Source: Ectopseudomonas mendocina (lineage in GTDB: Bacteria > Pseudomonadota > Gammaproteobacteria > Pseudomonadales > Pseudomonadaceae). Taken from it: DNA of 64,000 nt. A program made the translations under genes and the position numbers. The stretch's first letter is position 1. The number at the start of each line of letters is the position of its first letter. Under the pieces are notes generated by a model. The model saw nothing but the letters and a program-made list of their open reading frames with translations, did no database searches and had not been told where the DNA came from. Positions 1 through 8,162 of the stretch are shown here, piece after piece. The stretch lies in assembly GCF_016008875.1 (NCBI RefSeq), contig NZ_JADTQG010000001.1, forward strand, positions 1 to 64,000, in the 5' to 3' direction.

Positions 1-150
1 GCCTGGTAAGTCTGTTGAGCGAATCGCAATGTCTGCTGCGGCGTAACCCACCATTGGCTCTACCGTTTGCTGGGTTGCGCGGCGCGCTAGCGGCGTCTGC
101 GTCGAACGTCCTTCAGCGCTGCAGGACCGCGCCGCAAAGCCTCAGCACGC
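1..150. other. Window edge, no gene seen
   Basis: No convincing coding frame is visible here. A stretch around 42-105 resembles the dispersed intergenic sequence common in pseudomonads that contains the motif AACCCACCATT. It probably separates the small gene that follows from a gene outside the window. Confidence 0.4.
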
Positions 151-315
151 CTACGCCAACGCCAGATGCACCCGCAACGCAATCGGCACCAGCATCACCA
201 GCACACCCAGGCCCAGTACCAGCACGCCCCATTCGTGTTCGCGAAAGTTGAAGCCGACCCCCAGCATCAGGAATCCGCCGATCAGCAGCACCAGCATCAG
301 GTCGTAGTGGTCCAT
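151..315 (-). CDS. Small two-TM membrane protein (54 aa)
   Basis: A 54-residue frame starts at an ATG at 315 and stops at a TAG at 151-153. The minus strand carries a good GGAG ribosome site about 7 bases upstream. The protein is almost entirely hydrophobic: one segment from about residue 6 to 22, a short charged turn (FREHEW, about residues 24-29), then a second segment to about residue 48. Two-helix inner-membrane proteins of this size are common in Pseudomonas, but I do not recognise a family and assign no function. The ribosome site, high third-position GC and clean hairpin topology support it being real. Confidence 0.6.
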   Translation of the reverse strand: MDHYDLMLVLLIGGFLMLGVGFNFREHEWGVLVLGLGVLVMLVPIALRVHLALA

Positions 316-487
316 CGTTCATCTCCGCTTTGCCGTCCTGTATACAGCCTAGCCCCTTCGTCTGACTTGGGGCTGACCTGAGGCAATGAATGGCTGACTC
401 GATTGGCGACAAAAGGCGTCTCGATCGGTCGCTGTCTGGCGTCATGGCCTATTCCATACTGTGCGCAGTCATCGTCAAGGATCGTCC

Positions 488-2404
488 ATGCGCCTGCTTT
501 TATCCCTTCTGTTCGCCGGCCTGTTGGCCGCCACGCCGCTGACCGCTGCCGAGCGCAGTTTCACCATCCTGCACAGCAACGATTGGCAGTCGCGCCTGCT
601 TGGTTTCGGTCCGAACAACGAATACAGCCCGGGGACGGTGAACGATGACGGTACCGTCGGCGGTGTCGCGCGCCTGGCCACCTTGTTGAACGAGCGCCGC
701 GCGGCAGCCGGGGATGAACCTCTGCTACTGCTCGATGGCGGCGACTTCACCATGGGCACGCTGTTTCACACCATCGCTCGCGAGATGGGCAGCGAACTGC
801 GCCTGATGACCGAGCTGGGCTACGACGCCGCGGTGATCGGCAATCATGAATTCGACTTCCGTCCGGCAGGCCTCGCTGCGATGATCAGCTCCGCGCACAA
901 GGCCAAGGGCGATGCGCTGCTGCCGCTGCTGTCGAGCAACATGCGCTTCGATCCGGCGAGCAAGGCCGATGACAGCCTCGAGGCGCATGCCGAGGCCGGA
1001 CGCATCCTGCCTTACACGCTGATCGAGCGTGGCGGCATCCGCTTCGGCCTGTTCGGTCTGCTCGGTAACGACGCCGTGGCGGTCAGTCCGATGATCAAGC
1101 CGGTGACCTTCGCCGACCCGGTGGCCACCGCCCGGGAAACCGTGGCCAAGCTTCGCGAGGAGGGCGCCGAAGTGGTCATCCTGCTCTCGCACATGGGCGT
1201 CACCCAGCAAGCCGATACCAGCTGGCGCGGCGAGGAGGTGGAGCTGGTCGAGCAGGTGCCGGGCATCGATATCGTCGTCGGCGGCCACTCGCATGTGGCG
1301 CTGCCGCAGCCGGTCTTGGTCAATGGGCATACCCCGGTGGTGCAGGCCGGTTCGGAAATCCAGTACCTAGGCGAGCTGCGCATGACCCTCGGTGACGACG
1401 GCGTGCCGCGAGTGCGCGACTACCGCCTGCATCCGGTCAATGACAGCATCGTCGGCGATGCGACCATCACCGCCAAGGTCGAGGACTTCAAGCAGGTGGT
1501 CAGCGAGCGCATGCTGGCGCCCAAGGGCTATCGGTTCGACCAGGCGCTGGCCAAGGTCGACCAGAGCCTGGGCCGCGATTTCAGCGAACATACCCTGGCC
1601 AACCTGGTGACCGATGCCCTGCGTCATGCGGTGGACGCCGACCTGGCCTTCACCGGCAACGGCACCATCCGCGATGATCTGATAAAGGGCCGCAACGGTG
1701 TGCAGGATGTCTCCGACCTTTTCCGCATCGCGCCGCTGGGCATCGGCCATTTCGACGACGAGCCCGGCTACCCGATGATCAAGGCCTACGTCAGCGCCCG
1801 TGAAATCAAGTCGCTGCTGGAGGTGCTACTGCTCGCCTATCAGCTACGCGACAGTCAGAGCTATTACCCGCGGGTCTCCGGCGTGCGCTTTACCTACAAC
1901 CCCTGGCGCGTGCCGTTCGACCGCGTCAGCCGCATCGAGATTGGTGACCCCGTAAAAGGCTACCGCGACCTGGATCTGAACGACACGCGCCTCTACAGCA
2001 TCGGCGCCACCAGCTACGTCGGCAGCTTCACCTGGCTGGTGCCGGACCTGACCAAGGGCCTGCTCAACGTGATCCCCAAGGACGCCGAGGGCAAGCCCCT
2101 GCCGCGTATCGAAGATGCCATCGTCGACCAGGACCCGGAAACCGAAGGCGTGCAGGAACTCAAGGAATGGCAGGCGCTGCTCGACCATATCCGCAGCCTG
2201 CCGGATCTCGACGGCGATGGCCTGGCCGACATTCCTACCACCGGCATCGCTGCCGAAGTACGCATGATTCGCGCGCCGAGCCTGCATCCGGCCGAGATGT
2301 TCCGCCTCGCCGGGCCGCTGCAGTGGGGCACCAGTACGGTGATCCTGGTTTGCGGGTTGCTGATTCTCTGGCTGCTGAGTCGCCCGCTGCGGCGACGGTA
2401 TTGA
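488..2404 (+). CDS. UshA-like 5'-nucleotidase/metallophosphatase, membrane-anchored
   Basis: A 638-residue protein of the bifunctional UDP-sugar hydrolase/5'-nucleotidase family. The start at 488 is chosen over an in-frame ATG at 461 because AAGGA lies 7 bases upstream and a signal peptide (residues 1-21, ending TAA) follows directly. The calcineurin-type core shows its metal-binding blocks in order: HSND (29-32), LDGGDF, GNHEFDF, LLSHMG and GGHSH. A 5'-nucleotidase C-terminal domain follows. The last 25 residues form a transmembrane helix and a basic tail, so the enzyme is probably periplasmic and held in the inner membrane. The usual DxH of the first block is DWQ here, replacing one expected metal ligand. 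It probably hydrolyses extracytoplasmic nucleotides or related phosphoesters; the exact substrate is not shown. Confidence 0.85.
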   Translation: MRLLLSLLFAGLLAATPLTAAERSFTILHSNDWQSRLLGFGPNNEYSPGTVNDDGTVGGVARLATLLNERRAAAGDEPLLLLDGGDFTMGTLFHTIAREMGSELRLMTELGYDAAVIGNHEFDFRPAGLAAMISSAHKAKGDALLPLLSSNMRFDPASKADDSLEAHAEAGRILPYTLIERGGIRFGLFGLLGNDAVAVSPMIKPVTFADPVATARETVAKLREEGAEVVILLSHMGVTQQADTSWRGEEVELVEQVPGIDIVVGGHSHVALPQPVLVNGHTPVVQAGSEIQYLGELRMTLGDDGVPRVRDYRLHPVNDSIVGDATITAKVEDFKQVVSERMLAPKGYRFDQALAKVDQSLGRDFSEHTLANLVTDALRHAVDADLAFTGNGTIRDDLIKGRNGVQDVSDLFRIAPLGIGHFDDEPGYPMIKAYVSAREIKSLLEVLLLAYQLRDSQSYYPRVSGVRFTYNPWRVPFDRVSRIEIGDPVKGYRDLDLNDTRLYSIGATSYVGSFTWLVPDLTKGLLNVIPKDAEGKPLPRIEDAIVDQDPETEGVQELKEWQALLDHIRSLPDLDGDGLADIPTTGIAAEVRMIRAPSLHPAEMFRLAGPLQWGTSTVILVCGLLILWLLSRPLRRRY

Positions 2405-2609
2405 GTTTCCAGCGCGTGCTGCGTGCCGACTCCGGTACGCAGCGCGCCTTTGCTCATCCGCCGCGATCTTGCCAAGCCTGGCCTGCCTCCGTATGGTGCA
2501 AAGCCGCCTGATTCGGAAGCTATGCAATGATCGCTCAGCACTGCCCGCACGCTGACCGTGCTCAACCGGGCCGTTCCCGTTCGGATAACACTGGCGCGGC
2601 AATCGCCTT

Positions 2610-3524
2610 ATGAACGCACTCCAACACTCGCGCCCGCTGGCGCTGTTCGGCCTGTTGCTGGCCAATCTCTGCTGGTCCGGCAATGCCCTGGTGGCGCGCG
2701 CCTTCGCCGGTGAAATCGCGCCGTTCACCCTGTCGTTCTGGCGCTGGTGCTTGGCCCTGGCGCTGCTGCTGCCTTTCGTCGCCATGCCGCTATGGCGTCA
2801 CCGCGTGGCCGTAGGCAATGCCGGCTGGCGCCTGCTGGTGCTTGGCGGCCTGGGCATCGCCGGCTACAACTCGCTGCTCTACAGCGCGGCGCAGACCACG
2901 GCGGCAATCAACATTTCGCTGGTCAATACCTGTCTGCCGATGGTGACCTTCATCGGTGCCGGACTGCTGCTCAATGAATGGCCGGCGCGCCGTGCCTGGT
3001 GGGGCATGCTGGTGGCCGTGGCGGGGTTGGCCGTGCTCATCAGCCAGGGGCAATGGAGTCGCCTGGCCAGCCTGTCGTTCAACCAGGGCGACCTGATCAT
3101 GCTGCTGGCCGTGGTCGACTGGGCGCTTTACTCGCTGCTGCTGCGGCGCTGGTCGGCATATCTGCAGCCGATTCCGCCGCTGGCCTTGCTCGGCGTGTTC
3201 ATTCTGCTCGGCGTGCCGCTGATCCTGCCTTTCTACCTCTATGAACTGAGCCAAGGCGCACACCTGACGCTCAATGCCGCCAATCTCTCGGCCATCGTCT
3301 ACACGGCGGTGTTCGCCTCGCTGGTGGCCTACCTGGCCTGGAACCATGGCATCCGCGTGATCGGCGCGGCCAAGGCGGCGCTGACCAATTACGTGATGCC
3401 GGTCTTCACTGCGTTGCTGGGCTGGGTGCTGTTGAACGAGAGCCTGCAGCTCTACCACTGGCTGGGCGCCGCGATGATCTTCGGTGGCCTGCTGCTGGCC
3501 ACGCGGCCAGGCAAAAGCGCCTGA
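2610..3524 (+). CDS. EamA/DMT-family exporter
   Basis: A 304-residue polytopic protein with about ten hydrophobic segments arranged as two EamA repeats (about residues 10-140 and 155-298). The N-terminal helix contains the family-typical ANLCWSGNALVAR, and the C-terminal repeat contains YVMPVFTALLGWVLLNE, the usual signature before helix 9-10. Members move amino acids, metabolites or drugs across the inner membrane; substrate cannot be read from sequence. It stands alone between the phosphatase gene and a CT-rich hairpin that could serve as its terminator. Confidence 0.9.
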   Translation: MNALQHSRPLALFGLLLANLCWSGNALVARAFAGEIAPFTLSFWRWCLALALLLPFVAMPLWRHRVAVGNAGWRLLVLGGLGIAGYNSLLYSAAQTTAAINISLVNTCLPMVTFIGAGLLLNEWPARRAWWGMLVAVAGLAVLISQGQWSRLASLSFNQGDLIMLLAVVDWALYSLLLRRWSAYLQPIPPLALLGVFILLGVPLILPFYLYELSQGAHLTLNAANLSAIVYTAVFASLVAYLAWNHGIRVIGAAKAALTNYVMPVFTALLGWVLLNESLQLYHWLGAAMIFGGLLLATRPGKSA

Positions 3525-3531
3525 ATAAACT

Positions 3532-3570
3532 CCCCTCTCCCGCTTGCGGGAGAGGGGCCGGGGAGAGGGT
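3532..3570. repeat. CT-rich inverted repeat (hairpin)
   Basis: Perfect 12-bp arms CCCCTCTCCCGC / GCGGGAGAGGGG (3532-3543 and 3546-3557) with a TT loop, followed by a further GGGGAGAGGG. The same unit occurs at 23085-23170, and half units occur near 60738-60852. It is a dispersed intergenic repeat and may also end transcription between the EamA gene and the convergent lipoprotein gene. Confidence 0.75.
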
Positions 3571-3572
3571 GC

Positions 3573-4019
3573 TTACTCCGGCTTCATCATCACCAAGGCT
3601 TCGCCGCCCTTGCGATCGTGCATCAGGATGAACGGCTGCCCGGCGATCATCATCTTCACCGGCACCCTGCGCGGTACCGTGGTGCCGGCATTGACCGCGG
3701 CGGCGGTCAGCAGCTGGCGGGTCAGCGTGTCGTCCTGCTGCGTCTCGCTGGTCACCACGCATTCATGGCTGACTTTCACCTGCATGCTCAGGCTCTTGTC
3801 CGCGTTGAAGCCAATGGTGGCGAAGCCCATGTCGGTCATTTCGGTGATGCCATACTCCCGCGCCACGCGATGCGCCTCGGCAAAGCTCGGCGCCGTCTGC
3901 AGGCAGATATCGCGAAAGGCCTGCACCACCGGCGAGGTAACCGGCACCGGTGGCTGCGAACCCAGGTTGGCGCAAGCGCCGAGAAGGCCAAAGCTGACAA
4001 GCAAGGCGAACTTTTTCAT
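3573..4019 (-). CDS. Small putative lipoprotein (148 aa)
   Basis: The chosen ATG at 4019 has AAGGAAG just upstream and opens a typical lipoprotein signal: MKKFALLVSFGLLGAC, with the lipobox LGAC placing the lipidated cysteine at residue 16. The in-frame extension upstream is not protein-like. The mature part contains two further cysteines (DICLQ and HECVV) and a proline/valine-rich entry. I recognise no domain. It is the first of several small, independently oriented exported or membrane proteins between 3.5 and 5.1 kb. Confidence 0.75.
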   Translation of the reverse strand: MKKFALLVSFGLLGACANLGSQPPVPVTSPVVQAFRDICLQTAPSFAEAHRVAREYGITEMTDMGFATIGFNADKSLSMQVKVSHECVVTSETQQDDTLTRQLLTAAAVNAGTTVPRRVPVKMMIAGQPFILMHDRKGGEALVMMKPE

Positions 4020-4044
4020 CACATCTTCCTTAATGAAGAGTCGT

Positions 4045-4209
4045 TCAGGGTTGCTGGCAAAGATCATGCCCCAGCAGCTTCGAGGCCAGGCCCTTGGCAA
4101 GGTAGGTTTCCACCACGCGACCATCGCCGCAATCGGTCTTGTGGCCGATGGCGATACCGATGGAAAGCACAACGAATAGCGCCAGGCCGATATTCTGGAT
4201 GGGCGTCAT
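4045..4209 (-). CDS. Small single-TM hypothetical (54 aa)
   Basis: A 54-residue frame starting at ATG 4209: a hydrophobic helix (about residues 6-22, GLALFVVLSIGIAIG) followed by a short domain with two cysteines (TDCGDG and HDLCQQ). It lies directly upstream of, and on the same strand as, the lipoprotein gene. No good ribosome site is visible, so the start and even the reality of the gene are uncertain; coding-like third-position GC and the membrane-anchor pattern argue for it. Confidence 0.45.
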   Translation of the reverse strand: MTPIQNIGLALFVVLSIGIAIGHKTDCGDGRVVETYLAKGLASKLLGHDLCQQP

Positions 4210-4349
4210 GACAGGGCTCGTTTGGTAAACAAGAGGGGCAGGATGAAGAGGTGGGCAGGGGATGGCAAGTGCGCCAATGCTCAATACTGGCTTTGTTGGG
4301 GCGGCCAGCCAATATTGGCAGCCAGGCAACCATGGCAAGGGAATGTGCA

Positions 4350-4706
4350 ATGAAGAAACTGATCATCATCCTGCTGCTCGGCGCCGCCTTCTGGCAGTTT
4401 TACCTGAGCAAGCCCGGCAATCCGATCATCAGCAATATCGCCAGCGATGGTTCGGTGATGGACAGTCCAGTAGTCAGCCAGCCTGGCGCGTCCAGCTTCT
4501 CGCTGGACAACCGGCACCCTTCATCCTCGCTCAGCCAGCCCGCAGCCCAAGTGGTTAGCAGCAACTATCGTTGTGATGGCCGCACCCACTGCTCGCAAAT
4601 GACGTCCTGTGCCGAAGCGACCTTCTTTCTGCGCAACTGCCCAGGCACCAGGATGGATGGCGACAACGATGGCGTGCCCTGTGAAGGGCAATGGTGCGGG
4701 CGCTAG
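4350..4706 (+). CDS. Excalibur calcium-binding domain protein
   Basis: A 118-residue protein with an N-terminal membrane anchor or signal (MKKLIIILLLGAAFWQFYL), a low-complexity Ser/Pro linker and a C-terminal Excalibur domain. That domain is recognised by its cysteine pattern C-CSQMTSC-C and the loop DGDNDGVPCE, an EF-hand-like calcium motif. The start at 4350 is preferred because AAGG precedes it and the anchor begins there. Such domains occur on periplasmic proteins, often with nucleases, but none is attached here. A MITE-like repeat begins at the base right after the stop codon. Confidence 0.85.
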   Translation: MKKLIIILLLGAAFWQFYLSKPGNPIISNIASDGSVMDSPVVSQPGASSFSLDNRHPSSSLSQPAAQVVSSNYRCDGRTHCSQMTSCAEATFFLRNCPGTRMDGDNDGVPCEGQWCGR

Positions 4707-4847
4707 CAGGCCGTTGAAAAACGTAGGCGAGGTAGGCAAGACAAGGCAAAAAAGGACCGAAAAAGCGGAGTTTACGTGCTGTAAATGAGCATTTTGAGGG
4801 CGTTTTTAACGCAGTATTGCCAACGTAGGTAGTTTTTCAACAGCCTG
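4707..4847. mobile_element. MITE-like element with terminal inverted repeats
   Basis: A 141-bp noncoding unit bounded by imperfect terminal inverted repeats, CAGGCCGTTGAAAAACG at the left and the complement of CAGGCTGTTGAAAAACT at the right. Between them lie AT-richer stretches and no reading frame. Size, termini and absence of a transposase fit a non-autonomous miniature transposable element mobilised in trans. No clear target duplication is visible. Confidence 0.65.
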
Positions 4848-5075
4848 TCAGGGCAGGGTGATCGACAGGCTACTAAGCGCGACCTGGGCGATAAGCATCC
4901 AGACAACCGCACTGATGATGCCCAGCACGCTGTAGCCGACAACGATGCCTATCGCGATCTGCTTCCACAGCCCGGCGAAGCGGTTGGGTTCGTTGCGGTA
5001 ATGCGTCGGCATATCACGCTCCGCCCGCAGATCGTCGAAGTCGTCTCTCGCTCTCAAGGTGTTCTCCTGGTTCAT
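4848..5075 (-). CDS. Small membrane protein (about 75 aa)
   Basis: A short acidic/basic N-terminus (RARDDFDDLRAERD) is followed by one or two membrane helices (IAIGIVVGYSVLGIISAVVWMLIAQVAL). The start is ambiguous: ATG 5075 has no ribosome site, a TTG at 5057 follows AGGAG with ideal spacing, and an internal ATG (MPTHYR) also follows GGAG. The stop codon abuts the MITE-like element, so the native 3' end may have been replaced. Function unknown. Confidence 0.55.
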   Translation of the reverse strand: MNQENTLRARDDFDDLRAERDMPTHYRNEPNRFAGLWKQIAIGIVVGYSVLGIISAVVWMLIAQVALSSLSITLP

Positions 5076-5259
5076 GGGCCAGCGCGCGGCGGCGCTGCAG
5101 CCTGCTGGAGGTGGATTTTCCGGGATCGTTCGACAGCCCCGCAAGCACCGTCCGAGCAATTGAGCGGTGAACCGCAGGCTCGGAAGCGAGTGATTGGGCG
5201 CGTCGCCAGCGGCGAAGCCTAACCGCTTGATAAAACGTAAATTTATCGTTGATCTGGGG

Positions 5260-5288
5260 TTGACAGCAGTGGGCGAGACGCGGACAAT
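5260..5288 (+). promoter_or_regulatory. Sigma-70 promoter of tRNA-Met
   Basis: A perfect -35 TTGACA (5260-5265), 17-bp spacer and -10 GACAAT (5283-5288) end 10 bp before the mature tRNA 5' end. It is the only evident promoter in the roughly 220-bp gap before the tRNA. Confidence 0.75.
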
Positions 5289-5298
5289 GCGCGCCGTT

Positions 5299-5375
5299 GG
5301 CTACATAGCTCAGTCGGTTAGAGCGCAGCATTCATAATGCTGATGTCCCAGGTTCAAGTCCCGGTGTAGCCACCA
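5299..5375 (+). tRNA. tRNA-Met (CAU), elongator
   Basis: A 77-base gene including encoded CCA. The acceptor stem pairs GGCTACA with TGTAGCC, the D arm has AGCTCAG, the anticodon loop is TTCATAA within CAGCA/TGCTG, and the T arm is GGTTCAAGTCCC. It is intact and forms the left boundary of the filamentous prophage. In P. aeruginosa the tRNA-Met next to ychF is a known prophage target, and here ychF lies beyond the prophage at 18.4 kb. Confidence 0.97.
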
Positions 5376-5383
5376 TATTTTTC

Positions 5384-5409
5384 AAAGGGTTAGCTTCGGC
5401 TAGCCCTTT
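5384..5409 (+). terminator. Hairpin terminator after tRNA-Met
   Basis: Stem AAAGGGTTAGC / GCTAGCCCTTT (one G-U pair) with a TTCG tetraloop, beginning 8 bases after the tRNA CCA and followed by a modest T-rich stretch. It fits a Rho-independent terminator of the tRNA transcript. Confidence 0.7.
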
Positions 5410-5424
5410 GTCGTTTCTGGGGTA

Positions 5425-5443
5425 GTGACTACGAAGTGACTAC
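5425..5443. other. Left att-arm repeats (GTGACTAC x2)
   Basis: Two direct copies of GTGACTAC at 5425-5432 and 5436-5443 lie between the tRNA and the first prophage gene. The same octamer recurs at the other end of the element (17485, 17500 and 18242). This distribution is what is expected of arm-type integrase binding sites flanking attL and attR. Function is inferred. Confidence 0.5.
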
Positions 5444-5450
5444 ACCCCGA

Positions 5451-5900
5451 CTACTTCTCAGCGGCGTCCTGCTGAAACTGAGCCAGAAAAGACCTTTCCT
5501 TAGTCTGCCAAATCTTGGGGGCCGCATAGCCCACAACGAATGAAAGAGCCCAAATTTTGGCAAATACGGCAGAGGTCTGATGAAGGGCTCCTACGAAGTA
5601 AAGTCCGAATACAAAGCCAAGAATTGCACCGAGCATACAGCGCATCGTAAGCCATGCCAGTCTCGCTTTGCTTAGTTCTGGAGAGGCTCTTTTGAGGATG
5701 CCTTCTCTATTTGGCGGACCGTCAGGCTGAATGGTTGCTGAAATTGCTTGGGCAAAGCTGCCAGCTATCGAGCCTATGGTGCAGGCAATAAGTAGGTAAG
5801 TGTCGAAGGGAGTAAACCCTATAGCGCTGAGTGCCATTAACATCCCTGCCAATGCTGAAATCAGTGCCAACAGTATCAGATTAAAGCTGTTAATTAGCAT
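5451..5900 (-). CDS. Prophage membrane protein of unknown function
   Basis: A 149-residue protein with four predicted membrane segments (about residues 5-25, 33-53, 88-106 and 112-128) and a cytoplasmic loop rich in charged residues between the second and third. Its ATG overlaps the 3' end of the integrase gene by 11 bases, so it is probably co-translated with it as the last gene of the leftward phage transcript. I recognise no family. Small membrane proteins at this edge of temperate phages sometimes act in superinfection exclusion; that is only a possibility here. Confidence 0.7.
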   Translation of the reverse strand: MLINSFNLILLALISALAGMLMALSAIGFTPFDTYLLIACTIGSIAGSFAQAISATIQPDGPPNREGILKRASPELSKARLAWLTMRCMLGAILGFVFGLYFVGALHQTSAVFAKIWALSFVVGYAAPKIWQTKERSFLAQFQQDAAEK

Positions 5901-6882
5901 GCAGATAACCTAACTGGGTGAGGGGGGATAGTCGAAGCGCCGACTCCAAGTGATCAGGTGACAGGTGTGCATAGCGCATGGTCATGGTGATGGTGGAGTG
6001 TCCGAGGATGCGTTGCAGACCCAGGATGTCACCACCGCCCATCATGTAATGGCTGGCGAAGGTGTGCCGCAGGATGTGAGTCATCTGGCCAGGTGTGTGG
6101 AAGCCGCAACGCTGGTAAGCAGATCGGAATGCTGACCGGCAAGGCATGAATAGCCGACCATTCCCCGGCATGCCCACCTTTAACGCAATCTCTTCGACCT
6201 CTTTGGGGATCGGCACCGACCGGGACTGACGGTTTTTGGTGCGGTGAAAGTGGGCCTTACCGCCGAACAGGGCACCCCGTGGCAGGGATTCTGCTTCATC
6301 CCATCGGGCACCCGTGGCCAAGCAAATCAGCGCAACCGGATAGGTATGGTTGTTGGTCGAGCGCTTGCACTCTTCCAGCAGTTGTTCGACCTGTTGCAGG
6401 GTCAGAAACGTCAGCTCGGTCTGGTCGGTTTTGATCTGACGAACCTTGGCCAACGGGTTGTTGCCGACCCAGGCACCCAGGCGGATCAGTTCGGAGAAGA
6501 CCGCCGACAGGTAGCGTTGTTCATGGTTGACGGTGTGCGGGCTGACGTCCTTGAGGCGTGTCTGGCGATAGCGTGCCCAGGCGAGGGCATCGAAGTTGGA
6601 GGCCATCGGATTGCCGAGGCGTTCGACAGTGGCCAGAGTGCGTGCAAGACGATGCTTGGCATCCTTGAGCGAGCAGCCGTGCAGGTCATGCCAGAGCGTC
6701 ACCAGATCCGACAGGCGATCATCGAGCGGCCGGCCGGTAGTGTTGAGGCTGGCGAAGAACTCCGATTCATAGCGCTGGGCTGCGGCCTTGGTCTTGAAAC
6801 CCTTCTTGCGAATACGACGACCCGAGCGGCCGTTTTCGTAGAAGTCAGCGGTCCAGGTATTGCCGTCTTTCCTGGCCGTCAT
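5890..6882 (-). CDS. int: Phage tyrosine integrase
   Basis: A 330-residue tyrosine recombinase. The start at 6882 is chosen because ATG overlaps the TGA of the upstream rep gene as ATGA, a coupling signal; a longer frame begins at 6897. An N-terminal arm-binding region (YENGRSGRRIRKKGF) is followed by a SAM-like core-binding domain and the catalytic domain, with Arg193 (TGARWDE), a lysine in RTKNRQSRS, His269-Arg272 (HILRHT), His295 (LGHS) and the nucleophile Tyr304 (MRYAH). All catalytic residues are present, so the enzyme is probably active. It presumably inserts the phage at the adjacent tRNA-Met. Confidence 0.93.
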   Translation of the reverse strand: MTARKDGNTWTADFYENGRSGRRIRKKGFKTKAAAQRYESEFFASLNTTGRPLDDRLSDLVTLWHDLHGCSLKDAKHRLARTLATVERLGNPMASNFDALAWARYRQTRLKDVSPHTVNHEQRYLSAVFSELIRLGAWVGNNPLAKVRQIKTDQTELTFLTLQQVEQLLEECKRSTNNHTYPVALICLATGARWDEAESLPRGALFGGKAHFHRTKNRQSRSVPIPKEVEEIALKVGMPGNGRLFMPCRSAFRSAYQRCGFHTPGQMTHILRHTFASHYMMGGGDILGLQRILGHSTITMTMRYAHLSPDHLESALRLSPLTQLGYLHAN

Positions 6883-8162
6883 ACAGCACGCCCCCAACGC
6901 ACATGGCGTTCCTCCAGGATGCCTTTGATGTGCTTATACAGCCCGTCTTCATCCATGCCTTTGGCGGCATAGTGGTCGCGGATCACCGGCCAGCACTCCC
7001 AATCCTTGAGCCGGTAGAAAGCTTTTCTAGCGCCCACTCGCTCCCGTGCCAGCAGGCTGACGAAGTTTCCCAGGAATAGCTCGACGTTCTTGCCCGAAAA
7101 GCCCCGCGAGGTCTTGTATTGGCGCTTGTACTCGGTTTCGTCCACCAGAGAGTCAACCGGCAGATCGACGCGTACGTCGTCACGGATCAGCGTCCAAATC
7201 GGTTCAAAATAGCCAGGGCGAGCCAGCAACTTGAATTGGCGCAGGCCATAGCGCCACAGGCCGTCTAGGTGCGGAGCAAAGGCGGCATAGCTGTTGGTTT
7301 CGATGGTTTCGCCGCTGTGCAGATCGAACGAGCCAGAGGCGAATTGTTGGATAACAGAGTGGTGATAACGCAGCTCGACACGCCACACGTCTTGCTCGGG
7401 GTTGTAGTTGTCCGGGTCAGCTTCATCGAAGCTATCGCGACGTCTCCAGACGCCTTCCCAATAGTCGAGCTTGTCGATGGAGCGGGCTTGCTCGGTCTTG
7501 TTGTAGATACCCAGTTGGACACCACCAGCGGAGCCGAACAGGTAGGATTGGCCTTTGCCATAGGTGGCAGACTCCAGCGTCCACTGGATTTCCTTGATGC
7601 CGGAAATATCACGGGCTGCACGTGCGCGGCAGTGCATGCGGGCGACCAGATCAGCAGGCGGTTGCCATCCCTGTAGGTCTAGCGCGAGGTGAACGGCGCA
7701 CTGGTTACGCTCGACGTTGGTCAGGACGTGGCTGGCGTAGTAGTCGAGGCGCTCCTGCAGGCGCTCGGGGCAGAATTGGTCGATGGCGTGGGGCGAGACT
7801 TCGATTTTCAGGTGGGGGCCGATGTTCTCGATTTTGGCGTTGAAGTTCTTCACCAGCAGGATGATGCCCAGGTCAGCATTCTGGAGCTTGTACTGGTAGC
7901 CAGAATCCTTGCTGACACGACCCGAGTGCCAACGCTGGCCAGCGAAGTCGACGATGGTGCCGGGCTTCTCGAACAGGCACATGATTTCAGGACGGATCAG
8001 GCCGCGATACAACTGGCGGACGGTATCGACGCTACAGGCCAGGATTCGGACGTTGGACAGATCCACGAAACCACCCGCCCGGGGATCACAGAACAGACGA
8101 CTTTTCGGGTTCTCTTTCCCGGTTTCGATATCAATGCGGTAGTAGTCCTTTGGTGCGCTCAT
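6879..8162 (-). CDS. Filamentous phage replication initiator (Rep)
   Basis: A 427-residue protein placed between zot and the integrase, where Pf-type phages encode their rolling-circle replication initiator. Size and position match the Pf replication protein; recognisable blocks include AVHLALDLQGW, GVQLGIYNKTEQ and VWRVELRYHHS. The expected role is nicking the double-stranded replicative form at the plus origin to begin rolling-circle synthesis. I do not identify the nicking tyrosine with confidence. The stop overlaps the integrase ATG. The 120 bp upstream contain GC hairpins and could hold the origin. Confidence 0.8.
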   Translation of the reverse strand: MSAPKDYYRIDIETGKENPKSRLFCDPRAGGFVDLSNVRILACSVDTVRQLYRGLIRPEIMCLFEKPGTIVDFAGQRWHSGRVSKDSGYQYKLQNADLGIILLVKNFNAKIENIGPHLKIEVSPHAIDQFCPERLQERLDYYASHVLTNVERNQCAVHLALDLQGWQPPADLVARMHCRARAARDISGIKEIQWTLESATYGKGQSYLFGSAGGVQLGIYNKTEQARSIDKLDYWEGVWRRRDSFDEADPDNYNPEQDVWRVELRYHHSVIQQFASGSFDLHSGETIETNSYAAFAPHLDGLWRYGLRQFKLLARPGYFEPIWTLIRDDVRVDLPVDSLVDETEYKRQYKTSRGFSGKNVELFLGNFVSLLARERVGARKAFYRLKDWECWPVIRDHYAAKGMDEDGLYKHIKGILEERHVRWGRAV

